DNA of 64,000 nucleotides from Actinomycetospora chibensis (lineage in GTDB: Bacteria; Actinomycetota; Actinomycetes; Mycobacteriales; Pseudonocardiaceae). The DNA is taken from NCBI RefSeq assembly GCF_028737215.1, contig NZ_JAQZAM010000002.1:186001-250000 (forward strand), written 5' to 3'. The translations under genes and the position numbers were made by a program. This document shows, piece by piece, positions 52,237 through 60,326 of this stretch (position 1 is the first letter of the stretch; every line of letters begins with the position of its first letter). The notes beneath the pieces are model-generated. The model was not told where the DNA came from, made no database searches, and saw nothing but the letters and a program-made list of their open reading frames with translations.

Positions 52237-52538
52237 AGCGCGCCCGGCCCGGCGAGGACGGCCGCCGCGTCCTCGTCGCCCCGCGAGTAGGCCCCGGCCG
52301 CCGCGGCCAGCGCCTCCCCGTGGGCGACGACGTCGGCGCTCCACAGCGCGACCGCGACCTCCCACCGGTCGGCCAGCGCCGCGGCCGCCGGACCCGCCCG
52401 TCCCCCGGGGAGGACCTCCGTGCTCCGCACCGCCCCGGCCGTCGCCGTCACGGGGACGGCGAGCGCCACTGCGACGCACGCCCGCCCCGCTCCCTGCAGC
52501 TCCTCGGGCCGCACCACCGGCCCGTCCTGTTCGTCCAC
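52233..52538 (-). CDS. Small EspC/WXG100-like helical protein, likely type VII secretion substrate
   Basis: 101 residues from GTG 52538. Two predicted helices: a first one starting VRPEELQGAGRACVAVALAV and a second (ALADRWEVAVALWSADVVAHGEALAAAAGAYSRGDEDAA). The C-terminal YSRGD fits the YxxxD/E secretion signal. The family type (ESX-1 secretion-associated, DUF2580-like) is typical of Pseudonocardiales. It overlaps the DUF1023 hydrolase by four bases, suggesting a complex or co-secretion. No ESX core gene is present in the window. Confidence 0.65.
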   Translation of the reverse strand: MDEQDGPVVRPEELQGAGRACVAVALAVPVTATAGAVRSTEVLPGGRAGPAAAALADRWEVAVALWSADVVAHGEALAAAAGAYSRGDEDAAAVLAGPGAL

Positions 52539-52637
52539 ACCGGTTCCGACGCAGGGCCGCCGCAGGCGGATCCGGGGCCTGTCCGGCCTGGGGACGCATC
52601 CGGGCGATGGGGACGGCGGGCGGCGATACTCGGGCCC

Positions 52638-53195
52638 GTGCCCGTCCCCACGCCCGCGGAACTGGAGGCCGCCCGCGACCGCCTCCTGCCCGACGTCCTG
52701 CCCGGCCCCGACGACCCGGCTCTGCGGGTGCTCTTCTGCGGCATCAACCCCGGGCTCGTGTCCGCGGCCACCGGGCACCACTTCGCGCGCCCCGGCAACC
52801 GCTTCTGGCCCGCGCTGCACGCGTCCGGGTTCACCCCGCGCCTGCTCGCCCCGGCCGAGCAGGGGCTGCTGCCGTCCCTGGGCCTGGGCATCACCAACGT
52901 CGCGCCCCGGGCCACCGCGCGGGCCGACGAGCTCGACGACGCCGAGCTCGTCGCGGGCGGCGAGCGGCTGCGCGCCCTGGTCGCGGAGCTCCGCCCGGCC
53001 TGGCTCGCCGTCGTCGGGATCGGGGCCTACCGCGTGGCGTTCGGCGAGCGCCGGGCCGTCGCGGGCCGGCAGGAGCGCACGCTCGGCCCGACGGGGCTGT
53101 GGGTGCTGCCCAACCCCAGCGGGCTCAACGCCCACCACACGCCGGCGACCCTGGCCGCGGCGTTCGGCGCGCTGCACGAGGCGGCGGCCGGATAG
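52638..53195 (+). CDS. mug: G/U mismatch-specific DNA glycosylase (Mug/TDG family)
   Basis: 185 residues from GTG 52638. The catalytic-site motif FCGINPGLVSA (the conserved Asn) and the second motif NPSGLNAHHTP that inserts into DNA are both present, with RPGNRFWPALHASG between. It removes uracil or thymine mispaired with guanine in base-excision repair. GATACT seven bases before the GTG and no Shine-Dalgarno suggest a leaderless transcript. Divergent from the EspC-like gene. Confidence 0.93.
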   Translation: MPVPTPAELEAARDRLLPDVLPGPDDPALRVLFCGINPGLVSAATGHHFARPGNRFWPALHASGFTPRLLAPAEQGLLPSLGLGITNVAPRATARADELDDAELVAGGERLRALVAELRPAWLAVVGIGAYRVAFGERRAVAGRQERTLGPTGLWVLPNPSGLNAHHTPATLAAAFGALHEAAAG

Positions 53196-53224
53196 CCCGG
53201 ACGGTTCCGGGGCACAGGTCCGTC

Positions 53225-54208
53225 ATGAAGGCTGCGATCTACCGCCGCACCGGTCCGGCCGCCGAGGTGCTCTCGGTCGAGGACGTCGAGACCCCCGAGC
53301 CCGGCCCCGGTGAGGTCCGGGTCCGCATCACCGGCTCCGGGGTGAACCCCACGGACTGGAAGACCCGCGCGGGCCTCACCGGGCAGGACCCCGAGGACTT
53401 CCAGATCCCGCACCAGGACGGCGTCGGCGTGGTCGACGCGGTGGGCGAGGGCGTCGACACCCCGGCCGTCGGCGAGCGTGTGTGGCTGTTCCTGAGCGCC
53501 TTCGGCAACCGCTACGGCACCGCCGCCGGGTACTCCGTGCTGCCCGCCGCGCATGTCCGCCCGCTGCCCGGGGACGCGCCGGACGAGCTGGGCGCCTGCC
53601 TCGGCGTACCGGCCGTGACCGCGGCGCACTGCCTGCTCGTCGGCGGCAGCGGCGACCGCGGGGCCCTCGCCGGCCGGACCGTGCTCGTCGCGGGCGGGGC
53701 CGGGGCGGTCGGGCACTACGCGATCGAGCTGGCCAAGCACGCCGGCGCCCGCGTCGTCACCACGGTGAGCTCGGACGAGAAGGGCGAGCTCGCCCGCGCG
53801 GCCGGCGCCGACCTCGTCGTCAACTACCGCGAGCCGAACGCCGTCGACCAGGTGAAGGGCTTCACCGACCACGTCGACCGCATCGTCGAGGTCGCCCTCG
53901 GCGCCAACCTCGAGCTGGACCTCGCGGTGGCCGGGGCGGGCACGGTCATCGCGGTCTACGCCAACGAGCCGGACGACCCGGTGATCCCGACCCGCCGCTT
54001 CATGGTCGCCAACGCCTCGATCAGCTACGTGCTGCTCTACGGCGTGCCGGACGACCAGCTGCGCGCCGCCGTCGCCTGGACCGCCGACGCCGCCGGCTCC
54101 GGCGCGCTCTCGCCGCTGCCGATCACCCGCTACGGGCTGGACGACATCGTGGCCGCGCACGAGGCCGTGGAGAACGGCGCGGTGGGAAAGGTCCTCGTGG
54201 TGCCGTAG
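53225..54208 (+). CDS. NADPH:quinone reductase-like zinc-independent MDR oxidoreductase
   Basis: 327 residues from ATG 53225. GroES-like N-terminal domain (GVNPTDWKTRAG) and Rossmann domain with VLVAGGAGAVGHYAIELAKHAGA. The quinone-oxidoreductase signature runs through both. The Cys ligands of zinc ADHs are lacking. It reduces quinones or alpha,beta-unsaturated carbonyls with NADPH. It follows mug by 29 bases and may be co-transcribed; the C-terminus ends 92 bases before the GMC oxidase. Confidence 0.92.
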   Translation: MKAAIYRRTGPAAEVLSVEDVETPEPGPGEVRVRITGSGVNPTDWKTRAGLTGQDPEDFQIPHQDGVGVVDAVGEGVDTPAVGERVWLFLSAFGNRYGTAAGYSVLPAAHVRPLPGDAPDELGACLGVPAVTAAHCLLVGGSGDRGALAGRTVLVAGGAGAVGHYAIELAKHAGARVVTTVSSDEKGELARAAGADLVVNYREPNAVDQVKGFTDHVDRIVEVALGANLELDLAVAGAGTVIAVYANEPDDPVIPTRRFMVANASISYVLLYGVPDDQLRAAVAWTADAAGSGALSPLPITRYGLDDIVAAHEAVENGAVGKVLVVP

Positions 54209-54257
54209 TCGTGCCCTGGCCGTTCCCCGACCACGTGACGAGCAGGACACTGTGTAC

Positions 54258-54276
54258 CTGTGACCTTCTGTCACAG
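54258..54276 (+). promoter_or_regulatory. 19-bp perfect inverted repeat, candidate operator of the GMC oxidase
   Basis: CTGTGAC-CTTCT-GTCACAG: two perfect 7-base arms around a 5-base spacer. It lies 25 bases before the start codon and overlaps the expected -35 region of the promoter at 54289. The arms resemble Crp half sites (TGTGA/TCACA), but the inner spacing is 7 rather than 6. Confidence 0.65.
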
Positions 54277-54288
54277 CTACCGGCGGGT

Positions 54289-54294
54289 TACCTT
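54289..54294 (+). promoter_or_regulatory. Predicted -10 box giving a leaderless GMC oxidase transcript
   Basis: TACCTT at 54289-54294 is followed by six bases and then ATG 54301. There is no Shine-Dalgarno before the ATG, so transcription probably starts at or next to the start codon. Confidence 0.5.
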
Positions 54295-54300
54295 CCCGGG

Positions 54301-56055
54301 ATGCCACTACGCCCGGAGGAGCACCCCTCCGATCCCTACGACGTGCTGGTCGTGGGTTCCGGCTTCGGGGGCAGTGTCACGGCGCTGCGGCTCGCGGAGA
54401 AGGGCTATCGGGTCGGCGTCCTCGAGGCGGGTCGCCGGTTCACCCCCGAGACGCTGCCGGCGACGTCGTGGGACATCCGCAACTTCCTCTGGGCCCCGCG
54501 CCTGGGGTGCTACGGCATCCAGCGCATCCACGTGCTGCGCGACGTCCTCGTGCTCGCCGGAGCGGGCGTCGGCGGCGGCTCGCTGAACTACGCCAACACG
54601 CTCTACCGGCCGAAGAACGACGCGTTCTACTGCGACCCGCAGTGGGCGTCGATGACCGACTGGCGCGACGAGCTCGACGCGTTCTACGACCAGGCCACGC
54701 GCATGCTCGGCGTCGTCACGCAGCCCTCGGTGACGCCGTCGGACGAGGTGATGCGCCAGGTCGCGGCCGAGCGCGGGCGTGCGGACACGGTGGCGCCGAC
54801 GCAGGTCGGCGTGTACTTCGGCGAGGGCCCGGGCGTGACGTCGCCCGACCCGTTCTTCGGCGGCGCCGGCCCCGAGCGCACCGGCTGTCTCGAGTGCGGC
54901 GAGTGCATGACCGGCTGCCGTCACGGCGCGAAGAACACCCTGGAGACCAACTACCTCGCGCTGGCCGAGCGGGCGGGCGCGACGGTGCACCCGGAGACGA
55001 CCGTGCGCACGGTCCGCCCCACCGCGGAGGGCTACGCCGTCGAGACCCGGGCAACGACCTATCGGCGTGCTGGTCTGACGCGGGGCCGGACGACCTACCG
55101 CGCCGAGCACGTGGTCTTCGCGGCGGGCACCTGGGGCACCCAGACCCTGCTGCACCGCCTGCGCGACACCGGCGTGCTGCCCCGCGTGTCGCGGAAGCTC
55201 GGCGAGCTGACGCGCACCAACTCCGAGGCGCTCGTCGGAGCGATGGCCCGGCGGGCCCCAGAGCGCGGCGGGCCCCGCGACTTCACCCGCGGGGTCGCGA
55301 TCACGTCGTCCTGGCACCCCGACGAGGACACGCACATCGAGCCCTGCCGGTACGGCTACGGCAGCAACGCCATGGGCCTGCTGACGACGCTGATGACCGA
55401 CGGCGGCGGGCGGGTGCCGCGCGCGCTCAAGCTCCTCGGTGCGATCGCCCGGCACCCGCGCACGTTCGCCCGCTCGCTGGACAAGCGGCACTGGTCGGAG
55501 CGCACGGTGATCGCGCTGGTCATGCAGTCGCTCGACAACTCGATCACCGTGCGGCGCCGCTTCGGCCGCCTCGTCTCGCGGCAGGGCCACGGCACCCCGA
55601 ACCCGACATGGATCCCGGCCGCCAACGACACCGTCCGGCGGATCGCCGAGATTATCGACGGCGACCCGGGAGGCACGTGGGGCGAGGCGGTGAACATGCC
55701 GATGACCGCGCACTTCATAGGCGGCTGCCCGATCGGCCCGTCCCCGGAGACCGGGGTGGTCGACGGGTACCAGCGGCTCTATGGGCACCCCGGCCTGCAC
55801 GTGGTCGACGGCTCGGCGCTCTCGGCGAATCTGGGCGTGAACCCGTCGCTGACCATCACCGCGCAGGCCGAGCGCGCCATGGCGTTCTGGCCGAACAAGG
55901 GCGAGCGCGACCCCCGCCCCGAGCTCGGCGCGCCCTACCGCCGCGTCGACCCGGTGCCCCCACGTGCCCCGGTCGTCCCGCCCGACGCCCCGGGCGCCCT
56001 GCGCCTCGTGCCGCTGGGCACCCCCGCCGTCCCACCCCGCGCGCCTGTGCCCTGA
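54301..56055 (+). CDS. GMC oxidoreductase, cholesterol-oxidase-like (ChoD type)
   Basis: 584 residues from ATG 54301. FAD-binding site VLVVGSGFGGSVTALRLAEKGYRVGVLEAG. A cysteine-rich stretch CLECGECMTGCRHGAKNT resembles a ferredoxin-like motif, typical of this subfamily. The C-terminal GMC part has HFIGGCPIGPSPETGVVD and GLHVVDGSALSANLGVNPSLTITAQAER. It matches mycobacterial ChoD (Rv3409c, about 578 residues). Whether it oxidises cholesterol or another alcohol is not certain for the mycobacterial homologue either. No other sterol gene is nearby. Confidence 0.87.
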   Translation: MPLRPEEHPSDPYDVLVVGSGFGGSVTALRLAEKGYRVGVLEAGRRFTPETLPATSWDIRNFLWAPRLGCYGIQRIHVLRDVLVLAGAGVGGGSLNYANTLYRPKNDAFYCDPQWASMTDWRDELDAFYDQATRMLGVVTQPSVTPSDEVMRQVAAERGRADTVAPTQVGVYFGEGPGVTSPDPFFGGAGPERTGCLECGECMTGCRHGAKNTLETNYLALAERAGATVHPETTVRTVRPTAEGYAVETRATTYRRAGLTRGRTTYRAEHVVFAAGTWGTQTLLHRLRDTGVLPRVSRKLGELTRTNSEALVGAMARRAPERGGPRDFTRGVAITSSWHPDEDTHIEPCRYGYGSNAMGLLTTLMTDGGGRVPRALKLLGAIARHPRTFARSLDKRHWSERTVIALVMQSLDNSITVRRRFGRLVSRQGHGTPNPTWIPAANDTVRRIAEIIDGDPGGTWGEAVNMPMTAHFIGGCPIGPSPETGVVDGYQRLYGHPGLHVVDGSALSANLGVNPSLTITAQAERAMAFWPNKGERDPRPELGAPYRRVDPVPPRAPVVPPDAPGALRLVPLGTPAVPPRAPVP

Positions 56056-56078
56056 CCCCGGGTCGGCGTGGGGCCATG

Positions 56079-56164
56079 CTGACGTCAGATGTCAGGAAAG
56101 CCCCCACGATCTTGTCGGGGCCCATCGAGTCGGGGTCCGTCTCGAGCTGGTGAAACTGACGTCG
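56079..56164. repeat. Two CTGACGTC motifs between choD-like and pepE genes
   Basis: CTGACGTCAG (perfect 10-bp palindrome, 56079-56088) and CTGACGTC (56157-56164) flank the middle of the 183-base gap. They could be operator sites for pepE. Low support. Confidence 0.35.
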
Positions 56165-56238
56165 AACGTCGGCACGGCCCCCAGGCTGACACCACCCCGT
56201 GCGTCGGCCCGGCGCGGAGAGCGGCCAGGATCGCGGCC

Positions 56239-56952
56239 GTGCCCGCCGACGTCCTGCTGTTCTCCAACTCCCGCCCGCCCGGCGCCGAGGTCCCGTTCGC
56301 GCACGCCGCCGAGCCCCTGCGCCGGCACCTGGGCGAGCGCGTCGTGTGGTTCCTCCCCTGGGCCGGCCACGACCTCGACGCCTACACCGGCTTCGTCGGC
56401 GACGCCCTGCGCGAGGTCCTCGGGCCCCTCGACGTCCGCGGCCTGCACGCCGAGCCCGATCCCGCGGCGACGATCCGCGACGCCGACCCGGACCGCGAGA
56501 CGGTGTTCGGCGGCGGCGGCAACACGTTCCGGCTGCGCCGCCGCGTCGGCGACAACGGCGTCCTCGCCGCCCTGCGGGACCGGACCGACCTGCGCTACGC
56601 GGGCGCCAGCGCCGGCTCCAACCTCGCCTGCCCGACGATCATGACGACGAACGACATGCCGATCGTCGACCCCGGCGGTCTCGACGCCCTGGGCCGCATC
56701 CCGGTGCAGATCAACCCGCACTACCTCGACCCCGACCCGCACTCGACGCATCGCGGCGAGACGCGCGAGGAACGCATCCACGAGTTCCACGAGGAGAACG
56801 CCGTCACCGTCGTCGGCCAGCGCGAGGGCGCCTGGCTGCACGGGACGGACACCAGCCTGACCCTCGACGGCTACACCGCCCGGCTCTTCCGCCGCGGCCA
56901 CGAGCCCGCGGAGCTCGCGATGGGCACGGACCTCACATGGCTGACCACCTGA
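56239..56952 (+). CDS. pepE: Dipeptidase E (peptidase S51 family, Asp-X dipeptidase)
   Basis: 237 residues from GTG 56239. Ser nucleophile in GASAGSNLACPT, FGGGGNTFRL before it, and the downstream QINPHYLDPD with the His and VVGQREGAWL. These are landmarks of S51 aspartyl dipeptidase. It cleaves N-terminal Asp from dipeptides. An in-frame ATG at 56089 would add 50 residues lying over the intergenic CTGACGTC repeats and was rejected. Confidence 0.92.
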   Translation: MPADVLLFSNSRPPGAEVPFAHAAEPLRRHLGERVVWFLPWAGHDLDAYTGFVGDALREVLGPLDVRGLHAEPDPAATIRDADPDRETVFGGGGNTFRLRRRVGDNGVLAALRDRTDLRYAGASAGSNLACPTIMTTNDMPIVDPGGLDALGRIPVQINPHYLDPDPHSTHRGETREERIHEFHEENAVTVVGQREGAWLHGTDTSLTLDGYTARLFRRGHEPAELAMGTDLTWLTT

Positions 56953-56995
56953 CCGGAGAGGCGGAAGGCCGGAGCTCGGAGCAAACTGGGCCGCG

Positions 56996-59959
56996 ATGAC
57001 CACGATGCGTCGCTCGTCCTCCGATTCCCTGCTCGCCGAGGAGCTGCGCTCGGTCGTGCGCGGGCGGGTGCGGTTCGACACCTCGAGCCGGGCGATGTGG
57101 TCCGCCGACGGGTCGAACTACCGCCACGTCCCGATCGGCGTGGTGCAGCCGGTCGACCTCGACGACGTCGAGGCGACCGTCGACGTCGCCCGCCGCTACG
57201 AGGTGCCGCTGCTGCCCCGCGGGGCGAGCACGAGCATCGGCGGGCAGGCGGTCAACGAGGCCCTCGTGGTCGACTTCTCGCGCCACCTCGACCGGGTGCT
57301 CGAGATCGACCCGGAGGCCCGCACGGCGCGGGTGCAGCCCGGTGTCGTCCTCGACGACCTGCGCGACGCCGCCCGTCCGCACGGCCTGACGTTCGGGCCC
57401 GATCCCTCGACGCACAACCGCTGCACGCTCGGCGGGATGATCGCCAACAACGCGTGCGGGTCGCACTCGGTCGCGTGGGGCAAGACCGTCGACAACGTCC
57501 GCGAGCTCGACGTCCTGCTGGCCGACGGGACGCGCATGACCGTCGGCCGCACCCCCGACCTCGCCGCCGCCGCGCGACGGCCCGGCCGCGAGGGCGCGAT
57601 CTACCGCGAGCTCACCGCGCTCCGCGACCGCCTCGGGACCACGATCGGCGCCGAGCTCGACGCGCCCGGGATGACCCGCCGGGTCAGCGGTTACAACCTC
57701 GAGCAGCTGCTCGACGAGCACGGCGTCGACCTCGCGCGCGCCCTCGTCGGCACCGAGGGCACCTGCGCGACGATCATGGGCGCGACGGTCGAGCTGGTGG
57801 AGTCGCCGCCGGTCCGGGCGCTGTGCGTCCTCGGGTTCCCCGACGCGTACATCGCCGCCGACCACGTCATGCCGATCCGCGAGCACTCCCCGCTGACCAT
57901 CGAGGGCATGGACGTCGGCGTCATCGGCGCGCTGCGCGCGAGCCGTCCCGACGACCGCACCCACGAGCAGCTGCCCGAGGGCAAGGGCTGGCTCTACGTC
58001 GAGACCGGCGGGGCCGACCGCGCCGAGGCCGAGGCGAAGGCCGAGGCGATCGGGCGGGAGATGGCCCGCTTCGGCGCGAGCGTCAAGGTCGTCGCCGACC
58101 CCGGCGCGATGCGCGCGCTGTGGAAGATCCGCGAGGACGGGTCGGGCATCGTCACCCGCTCCCCCGGCGGCGGCGAGGCCTGGCCCGGGTGGGAGGACGC
58201 CGCCGTCCCACCCGCGGTGTTCGGCGCCTACCTGCGCGAGTTCGACGCACTGCTCGGCCGTCACGGCCGGCGTGGGGCCTACTACGGGCACTTCGGCGAC
58301 GGCTGCCTGCACGTGCGCATCGACTTCGACCTGCTCACCCGCGCGGGGCTCGCCAACTTCCGCGCGTTCATGCTCGACGCGGCCGACCTCGTGGCCGCGC
58401 ACGGCGGCTCGGTCTCCGGCGAGCACGGCGACGGCCAGGCCCGCGCCGAGCTCCTGGAGCGCACCTTCTCCCCGACCATGATCGAGGCGTTCGGCGCGTT
58501 CAAGGCCGTCTGGGACCCCGAGGGCCGGATGAACCCGGGCCGGGTGGTCGAGCCCCGCAGGCTCGACGACGACCTCAAGGTCTTCGTCGGCACCCCGACG
58601 ATCGGCCCGCGCACCGAGCTCGCGTTCGCCCACGACGGCGGCAGCTTCACCACCGCCACGCGCCGCTGCATCGGCGTCGCCAAGTGCATCTCCGACTCGG
58701 GCGGCTACATGTGCCCGAGCTACCGCGTCACCGGCGAGGAGGCGCACTCCACGCGCGGCCGCGCCCGGATGCTCTTCGAGATGGCGTCGGGGCAGCTGGT
58801 GCCCGACGGCTGGCGCTCCACCGAGGTGCGCGACGCCCTCGACCTGTGCCTGAGCTGCAAGGCCTGCCAGCGCGACTGCCCCGTGGGCGTCGACATGGCC
58901 ACGTACAAGGCCGAGTTCCTCTCCCGGCACTACGAGGGCCGTGCGCGCCAGCGCCCGCGCAGCCACTGGTCGATGGGCTACCTGCCGCGCTGGCTTCGCC
59001 TCGCCGACGCCGTCCCCGGTCTGCCCCGGCTGGCCAACGCCCTCGCGCGCAGGCCCGCCCTCGCCGCAATCGCGAAGCGCCTCGGCGGCATCGCCCCCCA
59101 GCGCGACATCCCGCCGCTCGCGCCCCGGTCGTTGCGTCGGCTCGTCGGGCCGCACCCGGCTCGCGCGGACAGCTCGAAGCCACGGTTGCTGCTGTGGCCG
59201 GACACGTTCACCTCGGCGTTCGACCCCGAGCTCGCCCTCGACGCGATCGCCGTCCTGGAGCACCTCGGTTACCACGTCGAGCTGCCCACCGAGAGCGTGT
59301 GCTGCGGGCTGACCTGGCACACCACCGGTCAGCTCGACACGGCGCGCGCGGTGGTGCGCCGCAGCCTCGCCGTGCTCAAGCCCTGGCTCGACGACGGCGT
59401 CGCGGTCGTCGGCCTCGAGCCGTCGTGCACCGCGGCGCTGCGCCAGGACGTCGTCGAGCTCCTCGGTGCCGACGACGAGGACGCGCGGCGCCTGGCGGCC
59501 TCGACGCGCACGCTCGCCGAGGTCCTGGCGAAGCACCTCGACGAGATCCGGGACGGCGTCGTCGCCCCCGGCGGGCGGGCGATCGCGCAGGTGCACTGCC
59601 ACCAGTACGCCGCGATGGGCTTCGACGACGACCGCGCGGTGCTCGGCGCCCTGGGCGTCGAGACCGAGGTGCTCGACGCCGGGTGCTGCGGGCTCGCGGG
59701 GAACTTCGGCTTCGAGCAGGGGCACTACGAGGTCTCCACGGCCTGCGCGGAGCGGGGCCTGATGCCGGCGGTCCGGGCGGCCGACGCCGACACCGCCGTG
59801 CTCGCCGACGGCTTCTCCTGCCGCACCCAGATCCGCCAGCTCGACGACACGGGCCACGAGCCGGTGCACCTCGCCCACCTGGCGGCGACGGCGTTGGGCC
59901 TCCGGCCGCGTGAGCGGGAGTCCGTGTCGGGGCACGGGCGAGCGCTCACGGGGCCGTAG
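56996..59959 (+). CDS. Large FAD-linked oxidase with C-terminal Fe-S and CCG domains (D-lactate/2-hydroxyglutarate dehydrogenase type)
   Basis: 987 residues. Residues 1-530: PCMH-type FAD domain (LLPRGASTSIGGQAVN, PSTHNRCTLGGMIANNACGSHS) and FAD-linked oxidase C-terminal domain (YYGHFGDGCLHVRIDFDLL, SGEHGDGQARAEL). Residues about 550-650: two 4Fe-4S motifs (CIGVAKCISDSGGYMCP and CLSCKACQRDCP). The rest has two CCG-type cysteine boxes (CCGLTWHTTG, CCGLAGNFGF). This fused layout is that of Dld3/YdiJ-like dehydrogenases feeding electrons to the respiratory chain. Substrate (D-lactate, D-2-hydroxyglutarate or similar) is not decided by sequence. Confidence 0.92.
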   Translation: MTTMRRSSSDSLLAEELRSVVRGRVRFDTSSRAMWSADGSNYRHVPIGVVQPVDLDDVEATVDVARRYEVPLLPRGASTSIGGQAVNEALVVDFSRHLDRVLEIDPEARTARVQPGVVLDDLRDAARPHGLTFGPDPSTHNRCTLGGMIANNACGSHSVAWGKTVDNVRELDVLLADGTRMTVGRTPDLAAAARRPGREGAIYRELTALRDRLGTTIGAELDAPGMTRRVSGYNLEQLLDEHGVDLARALVGTEGTCATIMGATVELVESPPVRALCVLGFPDAYIAADHVMPIREHSPLTIEGMDVGVIGALRASRPDDRTHEQLPEGKGWLYVETGGADRAEAEAKAEAIGREMARFGASVKVVADPGAMRALWKIREDGSGIVTRSPGGGEAWPGWEDAAVPPAVFGAYLREFDALLGRHGRRGAYYGHFGDGCLHVRIDFDLLTRAGLANFRAFMLDAADLVAAHGGSVSGEHGDGQARAELLERTFSPTMIEAFGAFKAVWDPEGRMNPGRVVEPRRLDDDLKVFVGTPTIGPRTELAFAHDGGSFTTATRRCIGVAKCISDSGGYMCPSYRVTGEEAHSTRGRARMLFEMASGQLVPDGWRSTEVRDALDLCLSCKACQRDCPVGVDMATYKAEFLSRHYEGRARQRPRSHWSMGYLPRWLRLADAVPGLPRLANALARRPALAAIAKRLGGIAPQRDIPPLAPRSLRRLVGPHPARADSSKPRLLLWPDTFTSAFDPELALDAIAVLEHLGYHVELPTESVCCGLTWHTTGQLDTARAVVRRSLAVLKPWLDDGVAVVGLEPSCTAALRQDVVELLGADDEDARRLAASTRTLAEVLAKHLDEIRDGVVAPGGRAIAQVHCHQYAAMGFDDDRAVLGALGVETEVLDAGCCGLAGNFGFEQGHYEVSTACAERGLMPAVRAADADTAVLADGFSCRTQIRQLDDTGHEPVHLAHLAATALGLRPRERESVSGHGRALTGP

Positions 59960-59965
59960 GCCACA

Positions 59966-60286
59966 GTGGTCCGCCCCGGCGTCTTCCGCTGGATCGGCTA
60001 CGCCTTCGGGGCGCGCCTGCCCAACCGCTTCGCGCCGTGGGTGCTGCACGACCTCACCGCGCGCACCTGGTTCCTGCGCCACCTCGCCCGCACGACCGTG
60101 CAGGCCACCCCCGCGGCGCTGCTCGCGCTGCTGCCGGGCCCGGTGTGGCTGAAGGTGGCGCTGCCGCTGTTCGTGCTGTTCTCGTCGCTGTTCATGGCGG
60201 CGCTGTTCTCGCCGATGGTGCGCGAGAAGCGGCTCTACCAGCACGGTTACCTGCCGGAGGTCGTGCTGCGGGAGCCGGACCAGTAG
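59966..60286 (+). CDS. DUF5313-family small membrane protein
   Basis: 106 residues from GTG 59966, six bases after the FAD oxidase stop. The N-terminus RPGVFRWIGYAFGARLPNRFAPWVLHDLTARTW is characteristic of DUF5313. Two hydrophobic stretches follow (PAALLALLPGPVWLKVALPLFVLFSS and MAALF). The family is actinobacterial and of unknown function. It probably shares the oxidase transcript and could act with it, but that is only position-based. Confidence 0.85.
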   Translation: MVRPGVFRWIGYAFGARLPNRFAPWVLHDLTARTWFLRHLARTTVQATPAALLALLPGPVWLKVALPLFVLFSSLFMAALFSPMVREKRLYQHGYLPEVVLREPDQ

Positions 60287-60326
60287 CTCATGACGGACCC
60301 GGCCCGAGGCGCTGCGCCGAGGGGTT

